From Paulinella micropora (taxonomy: Eukaryota > Cercozoa > Imbricatea > Euglyphida > Paulinellidae): 64,000 bases of DNA. The position numbers and the translations under genes are program-made. How positions within the stretch are numbered: the first letter of the stretch is position 1; each line of letters opens with the position of its first letter. The notes beneath the pieces were generated by a model. The model was not told where the DNA came from. It ran no database searches and saw nothing but the letters and a program-made list of their open reading frames with translations. Of this stretch, positions 56,783-64,000 are shown in pieces. The stretch lies in contig WBZZ01003940.1 of assembly GCA_019918135.1 (NCBI GenBank), forward strand, positions 15,001 through 79,000, written 5' to 3'.

Positions 56783-56974
56783 GTCCAAACCTAGCACTGC
56801 CAGTACTGCTGGCCTTGACGTAGGCATTGCAGTGTTGGTACAAGCATTGGTAACACTAGTGGTTGTGTTAGTGGTTGTGTTAGTCGTTGGTTCCATGATA
56901 CCTACACCGGTACCAAGATTTATATATCGAACAATGTGAACACGTATATGACTACAAACTGGTTCATAATAAGC

Positions 56975-57017
56975 GAAAGAGAGAGAGAGAGAAAAACAGA
57001 CAGAAACAGAGAGAAAC

Positions 57018-57052
<35 letters not shown>

Positions 57053-57159
57053 GAGAGAGAGAGAGAGAGAGAGAGAAACAGAGAGCGAGACAAACAGAGA
57101 GAGAGAAACAGAGAGAAACAGAGAGAAGCAGAGAGAAACAGAGAGAAACAGAGAGAAAC

Positions 57160-57190
<31 letters not shown>

Positions 57191-57220
57191 AACAGAGAGA
57201 GAGAGAGAGAGCGATAATAA

Positions 57221-57253
<33 letters not shown>

Positions 57254-57301
57254 CAGATAAGACAGATAGACAGATAGATATATAGATAGATAGATACATA
57301 G

Positions 57302-57338
<37 letters not shown>

Positions 57339-57339
57339 C

Positions 57340-57391
<52 letters not shown>
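56975..57391. repeat. (GA)n/GAGAAACA block followed by (GATA)n
   Basis: GA-rich units around GAGAAACAGA to 57215, then GATA units to 57391. It ends directly at the probable left end of the Polinton-like element. Confidence 0.95.
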
Positions 57392-57665
57392 GAAAAAACA
57401 GGGAGGAAAGGGGGGGTGTTTCTAGGGCCCCACCCCCCCTTCCCATTTTGAATTTCCCTATTGTTTGCCATTTTTTACAAAGTCTGTCGTATAAACAGAT
57501 AACAACATTATCCCCAAAAAGTAATCACCAAACAAAATCAAGAAGAAGATATGATAGAAACAAGGAAATATGGAATGGAACAAAAACCACACACCACATT
57601 GATAATAACAAAAAACACAATACCACCCAAAAATAAATAGCTGAAAATTAGGAAAAAGAAAACAA

Positions 57666-58004
57666 ATGACGACAGAACCCAGAACAGAATTTTTAACGGT
57701 AGCCATATCGGCCCACCAAAACGAGAAAGGCATTTCAAACCACTCACCAGGAAAATTAGAAATAGAACATCTAGAACATAATCCAATCGGTCCAAGTAAG
57801 GATTATATGGAATACCTAATAACAAAAAATGAAAAAATGGAAATAAAAAAAAGAAACCGACCACCTAAACCTTTTCCCCAGCGACAAAAATCGTCGGCAC
57901 CTCATTCCCTCAGAATTCAGAAAACCAAAGAAGAGCAGGAGTTCAAGAGCGAAACCCTGACCCGACCCAGCCCGACCCGACCCAACCAGACCAAGGTAAG
58001 ATGA
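57666..58004 (+). CDS. 112-residue charged protein, Polinton-like element
   Basis: MTTEPRTEFLTVAISAHQNE and onward, hydrophilic, with a basic Pro-rich middle (KKRNRPPKPFPQRQKSS) and a TRPSPTRPNQT tail. No family recognised. First open frame from the left end of the element. Confidence 0.4.
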   Translation: MTTEPRTEFLTVAISAHQNEKGISNHSPGKLEIEHLEHNPIGPSKDYMEYLITKNEKMEIKKRNRPPKPFPQRQKSSAPHSLRIQKTKEEQEFKSETLTRPSPTRPNQTKVR

Positions 58005-58123
58005 GCGAAAGTTTGATAAGTAAACAAAATAAATCAATTGATGATTATGTATTCATTTATGAAACAAATAAACACGGAGTTGATAAGCTGACTAGAACAA
58101 GAATAGCTTCCGAAGAAAAATAA
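58001..58123 (+). CDS. 40-residue small open frame
   Basis: MSESLISKQNKSIDDYVFIY followed by ETNKHGVDKLTRTRIASEEK. It overlaps the preceding gene's end by four bases (ATGA-type overlap) and stops just before the next frame. The composition is that of a real peptide and the tight packing suits a virus-like element. Function unknown. Confidence 0.35.
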   Translation: MSESLISKQNKSIDDYVFIYETNKHGVDKLTRTRIASEEK

Positions 58124-58128
58124 ATAAG

Positions 58129-58530
58129 TTGAATAAAGAAATAGACCTCTTAATGAGAAAAAGAAATGAAGAGAGAGTGAAGTTAGATGCTGTTATGAAA
58201 GTTATCAGGAAGATGGAACAAGAAAGTTTATATGTGGAAGAAGATAGGATGGCCAACTTACAAAGAAAAAATGATATAATAAGAACGAATAAAGAACTAA
58301 AATTGTTTAATGCTTGGAAAAAGGAAAATAGATATGAATATCAAAGAGAAGTTATTGATAAAATAAGAAATGGGATAGTAGATGAGGGTTTGAGATTCAA
58401 TAAATCTTATATAAAATGTTCTGATTATGATTTACATATTATGATGAAAACGAATGGTGATGCTAATATGAATAGATGTGTAAGAGAAAGTGTAAATAGT
58501 GGCTCACCCACTTCGCCCCTTGGCACATAG
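58129..58530 (+). CDS. Coiled-coil-like protein
   Basis: Highly charged helical sequence (MRKRNEERVKLDAVMKVIRK; NIIRTNKEL-like heptads), then a more ordinary end (SYIKCSDYDLHIMMKTNGDA). The first ATG is at 58153. Unknown family, virus-like neighbourhood. Confidence 0.45.
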   Translation: MNKEIDLLMRKRNEERVKLDAVMKVIRKMEQESLYVEEDRMANLQRKNDIIRTNKELKLFNAWKKENRYEYQREVIDKIRNGIVDEGLRFNKSYIKCSDYDLHIMMKTNGDANMNRCVRESVNSGSPTSPLGT

Positions 58531-58990
58531 GGCTATACAAATAGTGTGTAATATTTTATCCAAAAAAAAATCGGGCGAAAGCCCCCCATCTTACAAAGAA
58601 ATTTATTCCTTATCAATTTATGGTAGGATGAAAAAGAAAAAGACCGCGGAGGACGAGCTATTTCGCCATTTAAAAGACAACGGTTCTATGGATGAAATCG
58701 CAAACATCCTGCGTAGGGCCAAGCTCGGCGAGTTGAAGGATGCCCCCGCCGACCCAGCCCCACCGACCCAGCCCAGCCCGACCCAGCCCAGCCCGACCCA
58801 GCCCCAGCCGACCCAGCCCAGCCCGACCCAGCCCCTGGCCCAGCACCTAACGACCCAGCCCCCGCTGAACCCGCCCCAGACCAACCCGACCCCGCCCCTG
58901 ACCAGCCCGACCCAGCCCCGCCAGCTCCAATCGGATGGGCCACTTACGAAACTATTACTCCACGCTTCCACGAAAACAAAAGATTTGTAA
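58499..58990 (+). CDS. Open frame with helical N-terminus and Pro-rich repeat
   Basis: The convincing part starts at the ATG near 58628: KKKKTAEDELFRHLKDNGSM, then DEIANILRRAKLGELKD. It is followed by a Pro-rich repeat from an ACCCAGCCC-type minisatellite (58744-58920). It belongs to the Polinton-like element, and this neighbourhood looks broken about once. Confidence 0.4.
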   Translation: MAHPLRPLAHRAIQIVCNILSKKKSGESPPSYKEIYSLSIYGRMKKKKTAEDELFRHLKDNGSMDEIANILRRAKLGELKDAPADPAPPTQPSPTQPSPTQPQPTQPSPTQPLAQHLTTQPPLNPPQTNPTPPLTSPTQPRQLQSDGPLTKLLLHASTKTKDL

Positions 58991-59052
58991 AACTTTCGCG
59001 TAATTTTGTCAACTCAAACAAACAAATTGAAGTTTTTCGTGAGTACCCACAA

Positions 59053-59277
59053 ATGCGGGACTATATTGAGCCGAGAGAAATCAAAACAAGTGATTTTTAT
59101 TTTGCTCACGTAGTCGTCAACACCGCCGTGGACAAACCAAAATACAAACAATATTTTCTTGTCTGTATCGGGGAAGAAAATGAGATGATTATTTTCAATT
59201 CCATTACAGCCATCAGCAGGGTTTTGAAGGCGAGAACCAGAGATATAGTCTGGATGCTTCCAATCCGCTTTATCTAA
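59053..59277 (+). CDS. Small globular open frame, Polinton-like element
   Basis: MRDYIEPREIKTSDFYFAHV, then VCIGEENEMIIFNSITAISR, ending MLPIRFI, converging with the integrase gene. Ordinary protein composition, no family recognised. May be related to the preceding frame. Confidence 0.45.
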   Translation: MRDYIEPREIKTSDFYFAHVVVNTAVDKPKYKQYFLVCIGEENEMIIFNSITAISRVLKARTRDIVWMLPIRFI

Positions 59278-59281
59278 TAAA

Positions 59282-60217
59282 TTACAAATCTAATATTACT
59301 CTTGCTTTTCTTTCTCTACGGCTAGTTCGGACATTCTCAGGTTGAATGTCTTCACGGTTTAATAATTGCTTTATTTTCTTCTCCTTTGTTAAATCTTGAA
59401 CTTGTTCGTGAATTTGTTTTTCATCATCAACTGGGTTTTCAAACTTAGTCTTTAATAACTCACGGGGGCTGACTAGTTCTTTATTAGATAGCACAATTTT
59501 AAATCCGTTTCTACCCAAAACCGTATATATCTGTTTTGACCAAGTTCGTCCGCCTTTTGAAAATAGATTTCGTTGAACTTCCCGTCTTACCTTATCGCCT
59601 GGTTCAAATTCGTTAATACTTTCATCTCTTTCAATTTTTTGTTTATTAGTAGCTTTTCCATTTAATACATCAATTGGTCTAGCTTTGATTGTTGGATGAA
59701 AACGATTATTGTAAGCTTTGACCATATCATCAATGTATGAGACCCAGTCAAAGTTCCCATTAGTTTCAAATAGTATGTCAAACCACCCTCTAATAGTTCT
59801 GATAATACGGTCAACTATTGCGAGTGCTTTGTGGTCTCCTACTTCAACTGTTCTGTGTTCAATGTTATGTTCATCAAAATATTTATTAACTGCTCCGTTG
59901 TATTCTCCTCCGCTGTCTGTTGTAATGACTTCTGGAATATATGGAATAGATTTTAAACCAGTATATACTTCATTCGCCGTTTTATTTTTTAGCGGTCTAA
60001 CTTCTAAAAATCTACTATTAGTATCAATCCAAACCAACGTAAAGGCATATTTTTTATTACCTGGTTTATCTTTTAACTTAGACATATCAGCCAAATCTAC
60101 GAATACTTGTTTCAACGGTTTATCAGCCCATATCGTATTCCATTTCTTACTTTGTTTTTTCTGATAATGTAGTTCTAATGCCTGTTGCTCTTTTAGTTCT
60201 TGTATATGGTCGTCCAT
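59282..60217 (-). CDS. Polinton-type retroviral integrase
   Basis: 311 residues. The rve catalytic core covers about residues 30-190, with acidic positions in QVFVDLADM, VITTDSGGEYNG and AIVDRIIRTIRG, the last two about 35 residues apart. A conserved YIDDMVKAYNNRFHPTI segment follows the core. A GPY/F-like module comes next (FEPGDKVRREVQRNLFSKGG; WSKQIYTVLGRNGFKIV), then a charged tail. Such enzymes insert Polintons and Polinton-like viruses into host DNA. A zinc-binding N-terminal domain is not evident in this frame. Confidence 0.9.
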   Translation of the reverse strand: MDDHIQELKEQQALELHYQKKQSKKWNTIWADKPLKQVFVDLADMSKLKDKPGNKKYAFTLVWIDTNSRFLEVRPLKNKTANEVYTGLKSIPYIPEVITTDSGGEYNGAVNKYFDEHNIEHRTVEVGDHKALAIVDRIIRTIRGWFDILFETNGNFDWVSYIDDMVKAYNNRFHPTIKARPIDVLNGKATNKQKIERDESINEFEPGDKVRREVQRNLFSKGGRTWSKQIYTVLGRNGFKIVLSNKELVSPRELLKTKFENPVDDEKQIHEQVQDLTKEKKIKQLLNREDIQPENVRTSRRERKARVILDL

Positions 60218-60223
60218 CGCCTC

Positions 60224-60481
60224 CTAATACTTAATGACACCTAATGTTTTATCCTTATATATTGCTCTTTCTTTTTTTTCAAGTTCAAAACAATAATTAG
60301 AACAAAACTCATACATATAAAACCAATCAAAACTATCATCAATAGCTGTAATCTGTCGGTTCGCTAAACACAGAGTTAATCCACACACATAGCAACTAGT
60401 GAAGTCATACATACGATGATTATATAGGTAGTCCATAATGTGTAAACGCACATCTAACGGAAGGTTTTTTATCTTGTTCAT
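60224..60481 (-). CDS. 85-residue F-box-like, Cys-rich small protein
   Basis: The start, MNKIKNLPLDVRLHIMDYLY, follows the Leu-Pro-x-(D/E)(L/V)-x-x-x-I pattern of F-box motifs. CYVCGLTLC and later CSNYC could bind zinc. It lies 6 bp upstream of the integrase on the same strand and so is probably co-transcribed. An F-box would link to the host ubiquitin system, but with a motif this short this is only a suggestion. Confidence 0.5.
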   Translation of the reverse strand: MNKIKNLPLDVRLHIMDYLYNHRMYDFTSCYVCGLTLCLANRQITAIDDSFDWFYMYEFCSNYCFELEKKERAIYKDKTLGVIKY

Positions 60482-60492
60482 TATATAATATT

Positions 60493-60750
60493 ATGAGATT
60501 TTCAAAGTCAAGTGTAAAAAATAAAAAATATACAACTACAACACCAAAAGGAAAAACAATTCATTTCGGTGATGTCAGATATGAGCATTACAAAGACCGC
60601 ATAGGACTTTTTTCGCATCTCAACCATTTAGATAAAGAAAGAAGAAGAAATTATAGAGCAAGAGCAAAAGCTATAAGAAATTCAAAAGGGGAATTAACAT
60701 ACAACAATCCTGAGTATGCTAATTACTATTCTTATCATTATCTTTGGTAG
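60493..60750 (+). CDS. DUF5754-like viral protein
   Basis: 85 residues: MRFSKSSVKNKKYTTTTPKG, then TIHFGDVRYEHYKDRIGLFS, an RRRNYRARAKAI segment and the end YYSYHYLW. The KKYT...HFGD...YKD...RRxxYxxR...LW order is that of a small family (as I recall it, DUF5754) found in nucleocytoviruses and related elements. Function unknown. Divergent from the Cys-rich gene, with 11 bp between the two ATGs. Confidence 0.65.
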   Translation: MRFSKSSVKNKKYTTTTPKGKTIHFGDVRYEHYKDRIGLFSHLNHLDKERRRNYRARAKAIRNSKGELTYNNPEYANYYSYHYLW

Positions 60751-60752
60751 GT

Positions 60753-61253
60753 TCAGAACTTTAAAAATATCTTTGAAACATCATTGGTTTCTGTTTTTGG
60801 TTTCTCGGGTTGTTGGTTATAAAAATTAACTGATATGTTTGATTTCTTACCTTTACCTTTCTTAGGCTGTTCCTCTTCCTCACTTTCGCTTTCCTCGCTC
60901 TCTTCTTCCACTTGCTTTTTTACCACTTTCTTCGCCTTCTTCTGTTTAGTCTTTAATTTCATACCCGCAACTCGTTGGGCAATTAGGTCAGCAAAGTCCT
61001 GTTCAACCTCTTCTTCCGAGCTACTTTCCTCACTTATCTCACCATCCCGCCCATCAATCATATCCTTCGCCAACTGTTTCTTAGACACGTGGTCCATCTT
61101 TTCATCATTAGTCATTTCTTTTGCATTCTTCGCCTCTTCCTCCGCTAGTAATTCCCTAGCCCTCTCAATCTTTCTTTGCCTAGCATACTGTTTCTTCATT
61201 ACAGTAGCTTTTTCAAGATTTTTTATGGCAATCTCTCTATTTCCTCTCGGCAT
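60753..61253 (-). CDS. 166-residue charged protein, Lys/Glu-rich
   Basis: Best start at 61253 (MPRGNREIAIKNLEKATVMK). Helical and basic, then acidic Ser/Glu stretches, ending NVSKIF-like VSKIFLKF. A conserved-looking C-terminus after a disordered region often serves as a docking peptide in viral proteins, but this is inference. It is divergent from the fibre-like gene and convergent with the DUF5754-like gene. Confidence 0.5.
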   Translation of the reverse strand: MPRGNREIAIKNLEKATVMKKQYARQRKIERARELLAEEEAKNAKEMTNDEKMDHVSKKQLAKDMIDGRDGEISEESSSEEEVEQDFADLIAQRVAGMKLKTKQKKAKKVVKKQVEEESEESESEEEEQPKKGKGKKSNISVNFYNQQPEKPKTETNDVSKIFLKF

Positions 61254-61326
61254 CGTTTGTTTCGGTTGTATATCTAACCAAAAATAATTTTTATTCGGAT
61301 TAATTATTACCCAAATATATATATCA

Positions 61327-62094
61327 ATGTCGCAATATAAATCATTACTCGGTCTTAATGAGCTAGCAGTTGATAGTCTGGACATAGCCAACCTTGATTT
61401 AACGAACACTAATATTATTGGCTTAAATACAGATAGGGTGCCAGAAGATGCTGACCCCGTAAATCTGTATTATACTGACGGACGGTTTGATACACGATTG
61501 GCTACTAAATCAACAACAGACATTAAAGAAGGAAAAAATCTATACTACACAGAGCAACGAGTAAGGGACAATGACGAGGTTAAAGCCTCAACTCAACACC
61601 GCTCTAATACTTCTAATCCACACCAAACCAGTTTATATAATTTGATAGACACTAACATATCCGCACCAACGGTCGGGCAATACTTAACTTATAACGATGT
61701 GGATGGTAAATGGAGAAATACAACCATTGGTTCAATTGACACACTCTCTGATGTCGTCATAACCGCACCGATAGCAACTAATAGTTATCTAACATATAAT
61801 TCAATCAACTGGGTAAATAAAACCTTTCCGATAAATGTTGATGAATTCGGCAACATTAGTATGGGCGGATATTTGAACATAACGGGAGTTAATTTACTAA
61901 ATACAAAAGATGTTGATGATTGGATAACGGAGCCTATAGCGAACAATGCGAAAGTGTCCGCAGATGATTCAATAGATACACACAGTGATGTTACGATAAC
62001 GGGCACGCCTGCCAATAACCAACTGCTATTTATAGCACAGGACAATGGAGAAACACAAACTCACCTTTTCTTAGATTGGATGGTCTCGCAATGA
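61327..62094 (+). CDS. Fibre-like repetitive protein, first open frame
   Basis: MSQYKSLLGLNELAVDSLDI, then NLYYTDGRFDTRLATKST and NLYYTEQRVRDN. These repeats are frequent in phage and algal-virus tail or fibre proteins. HSNTSNPHQTS-like and IDTLSDVVIT/SIDTHSDVTIT repeats follow. The composition is Thr/Asn/Gly-rich beta-structure. Probable virion attachment protein. It abuts the long frame that follows. Confidence 0.65.
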   Translation: MSQYKSLLGLNELAVDSLDIANLDLTNTNIIGLNTDRVPEDADPVNLYYTDGRFDTRLATKSTTDIKEGKNLYYTEQRVRDNDEVKASTQHRSNTSNPHQTSLYNLIDTNISAPTVGQYLTYNDVDGKWRNTTIGSIDTLSDVVITAPIATNSYLTYNSINWVNKTFPINVDEFGNISMGGYLNITGVNLLNTKDVDDWITEPIANNAKVSADDSIDTHSDVTITGTPANNQLLFIAQDNGETQTHLFLDWMVSQ

Positions 62095-64000
62095 TGATAG
62101 CGGATTTAAAAATGGGCGGATTTAACATAACAAATGTCGGTAATGTTGATGGTATTGATGTTTCTGCCCTTGATAGTTCCGCGGTTAAATTAACAGGAGA
62201 CCAAACAATAACAGGGAATAAAACATTTACTACTTATGTGGGGGTAAAAGACTCAAATCCATTAAACACAGGTAAGTTATTCTTTAATTACAACAATAAT
62301 ATGGGTTCTATTTATTCGTCGGAGGCGGGTGGGGCGACGGGATATCCACTAAGCATTGTTGGTTCTTCCATACTTCTTGCTCCAACGACAGGGGGTGGAA
62401 TAACATTGACGGGTAATGTTTTTAATTTTAACAGCACAACAGCAATCAGCGGACTTCCAGCCCCATTCTATGACGGCGATGCTTCAACGAAGGCTTACAC
62501 CGATACCGATACGAAACTAGCCAAGGACGGCACAACGGCTATGACAGGCAGTTTAAATATGGGAGGATTTAACATAACAAATGTTGGTAATGTTGATGGT
62601 ATTGATGTATCCACCCTTGATACTTCTGTGGTTAAACTAACAGGAGACCAAACCATAGCGGGTATTAAGACATTTAGCAGTATAATAAATGCTAGTGCTG
62701 GTCTTGATATGAAAAGTCAAAGCATAACAAATGTAAATCAACTAAATGGTAGGTCTATCACAACTTGGCTATCAGAGCACGATACGAACACGGCGAAAGT
62801 GTCGGCGAGTGGAAGTATTGATACACATAGCGATGTTATTATAACAACAGCATCAGATAATCAACTACTTTTTTATAGCACTGGACAATGGCGAAATGTG
62901 GCATCACCCTTTCTTAGATTAGACGGCACTGCTAGTATGACGGGAGGACTAAATATGGGAAACCAAAGCATAACAAATGTAAATCTGGTTGATGGTGTGG
63001 ATGTTTCTGTCCTTGATACTTCGGCAGTTAAAACCTCAGGAAACCAAACCATAGCAGGAATTAAGACATTTAGCAGTGGTCTTGAAATAACAGGAAATTC
63101 AACGAATGCGACAACAAAAGGAACATTCGTGGTTTTTAACTCCACAGCCAATATCGGGTCAATTGCTAGTTTGGATATGAAAACTGCGACATATTACAAC
63201 TTTGAAATTTCTGCGAAAAAAATAAGTTTTATTATTGACGGGACGATTGTCGGTTGGGTAAATGCTTCGGGGCTTGATTGTAATAGTAGCAAAATAGCCA
63301 ACCTTGGAACTCCGACATTATCAACAGACGGAGCGAATAAAAGTTATGTTGATACTAATTTCGTGGGACTAACAGGAGACCAAACCATAACAGGAATTAA
63401 GATATTTAATGGAACAAGAAATGATGTAAGAGCACTGACCTTATTAAGCCAAGCCGATTTTAATCATGTGGATATCATTAATGGTGGAAATATAACATAT
63501 AATGGGGCTCGGATATTAAACGAAAATGGAGGAGATATATTCTTTTCACAGACGACGGGTGATTGGCAGTCTTTCTTATATACTTTAAATACTGATTCAA
63601 GTGGAACCGCGAATCAACGAGGTTATGTATTCACGAATGTAGCATTTGATGTAAAAGGTGCGGGGCTTTATATTTCAAAACTTTTGGATAATGAGTCTGC
63701 TTCGTCTGACATCGTCCGTTTTAATAATTCTGGTGGTATGCGGTTTTATGGGGCTTTGGATATGAACAGCAACAACATAACGAGTGGTGGAACAATAACA
63801 GGAACTACATTAACGGCAACTGCGGGTATGACTACAACCACACTCACGGCTAGCGGATTATTAACAGCCGATGGAGGATGTAAGTTATCCATCCAAAATA
63901 AAGTGGATGGAGGGAGCGGACAAGGTATATTTTTATATGATACAGATACTACAAGCTGGGGTATTTATATGGCAACTAATCAAGGAGCCACGAATACTAG
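62091..64000 (+). CDS. Fibre-like repetitive protein, long frame open to the window edge
   Basis: A reading frame from ATG 62091 without a stop to base 64000, at least 636 residues. It has recurrent blocks of about 60-110 residues: LNMGGFNITNVGNVDGIDVS, VKLTGDQTITGNKTF and DGANKSYVDTN-type linkers. Similar repeats fill receptor-binding fibre proteins of phages and giant or polinton-like viruses, often ending in a self-cleaving chaperone domain that would lie outside this window. It may be one fibre system with the preceding frame. Confidence 0.7.
   Translation, partial: MMIADLKMGGFNITNVGNVDGIDVSALDSSAVKLTGDQTITGNKTFTTYVGVKDSNPLNTGKLFFNYNNNMGSIYSSEAGGATGYPLSIVGSSILLAPTTGGGITLTGNVFNFNSTTAISGLPAPFYDGDASTKAYTDTDTKLAKDGTTAMTGSLNMGGFNITNVGNVDGIDVSTLDTSVVKLTGDQTIAGIKTFSSIINASAGLDMKSQSITNVNQLNGRSITTWLSEHDTNTAKVSASGSIDTHSDVIITTASDNQLLFYSTGQWRNVASPFLRLDGTASMTGGLNMGNQSITNVNLVDGVDVSVLDTSAVKTSGNQTIAGIKTFSSGLEITGNSTNATTKGTFVVFNSTANIGSIASLDMKTATYYNFEISAKKISFIIDGTIVGWVNASGLDCNSSKIANLGTPTLSTDGANKSYVDTNFVGLTGDQTITGIKIFNGTRNDVRALTLLSQADFNHVDIINGGNITYNGARILNENGGDIFFSQTTGDWQSFLYTLNTDSSGTANQRGYVFTNVAFDVKGAGLYISKLLDNESASSDIVRFNNSGGMRFYGALDMNSNNITSGGTITGTTLTATAGMTTTTLTASGLLTADGGCKLSIQNKVDGGSGQGIFLYDTDTTSWGIYMATNQGATNT

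Larger units (their letters stand above)
57392..64000. mobile_element. Polinton-like viral element (partial, right end outside window)
   Basis: An AT-rich block with closely packed genes on both strands. It includes a retroviral-type integrase, a DUF5754-like protein known from large and polinton-like viruses, and fibre-like repeats. These are typical of Polinton-like viruses or related endogenous elements. The left limit is placed after the GATA array, where a C/G-rich run (GGGCCCCACCCCCCC) might be part of a terminal repeat. This cannot be tested because the other end is not visible. No capsid, packaging ATPase or polymerase gene lies in the visible part. The element seems broken in about two places here. 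Confidence 0.75.

Noticed and set aside
56259-56843. A Ser/Tyr/Leu-rich protein from the GATA array
   Set aside because: Pure translation of a tetranucleotide repeat without flanking protein-like sequence.
57538-57864. A hydrophobic minus-strand frame that looks like a membrane protein
   Set aside because: It is opposite a more ordinary plus-strand frame in an A-rich region, and Phe/Leu/Ile-rich shadows are expected there.

Overview
This is eukaryotic DNA from an organism with a repeat-rich nuclear genome. Signs of this are spliceosomal GT-AG introns, an APE-type LINE, tRNA-headed SINEs, TA-flanked MITEs, Ty1/copia and Ty3 LTR-element fossils, very long trinucleotide microsatellites and, at the right edge, a Polinton-like viral element. 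An alga or another large-genome protist would fit, but nothing here fixes the species. No rRNA gene, stand-alone tRNA gene, CRISPR array or bacterial operon was seen.

Layout. At 1-4.3 kb lies a GC-rich, degraded and unidentified minus-strand coding region. At 4.57-5.19 kb are two inverted copies of a MITE flanked by TA. At 5.6-7.3 kb is a minus-strand gene with small exons. At 7.3-9.8 kb is an array of SINE-like elements, all minus, each separated from the next by (TAA)n. It ends in a nearly complete LINE (9.8-15.0 kb) with an ORF1-like frame, an APE endonuclease and a reverse transcriptase. At 16.1-17.8 kb is a minus-strand Lys/Glu-rich gene whose intron is a 540-bp polypurine tract. At 18.0-18.7 kb are four hairpin-forming repeats in mixed orientation. 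At 18.95-27.3 kb are plus-strand exons, beginning with a SET-like domain. They are interrupted at 22.4-25.5 kb by a second SINE/LINE-tail array, this time in plus orientation. At 27.6-35.9 kb lie nested LTR-retroelement fossils.

The segment from about 22.72 to 35.915 kb is followed directly by a second, nearly identical copy at 35.916-50.68 kb. It contains the SINE array, the last exons and the LTR fossils. The junction fuses the middle of a Gag-like frame to the middle of a SINE, so this reads as a recent direct tandem duplication. The two copies differ mostly in their SINE arrays. Copy 2 runs on into the longer Gag-type LTR fossil (to about 55.5 kb). Then come GATA and GA microsatellites (56.3-57.4 kb) and an AT-rich Polinton-like element (about 57.4 kb to beyond the window end). 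That element has a retroviral-type integrase, a small F-box-like/Cys protein, a DUF5754-like protein, charged proteins and long repetitive fibre-like frames.

How the parts relate. The most coherent story is the TAA/ATT system. The LINE and at least five short element families all end in (TAT)n and share a 3' motif close to ATGGAGGCRCATGTSCAG. New copies sit immediately after the microsatellite tail of earlier ones, which builds same-orientation arrays. This fits LINE machinery that recognises a shared tail and inserts into TAA microsatellites. The LTR and Polinton-like elements are described only as fossils.
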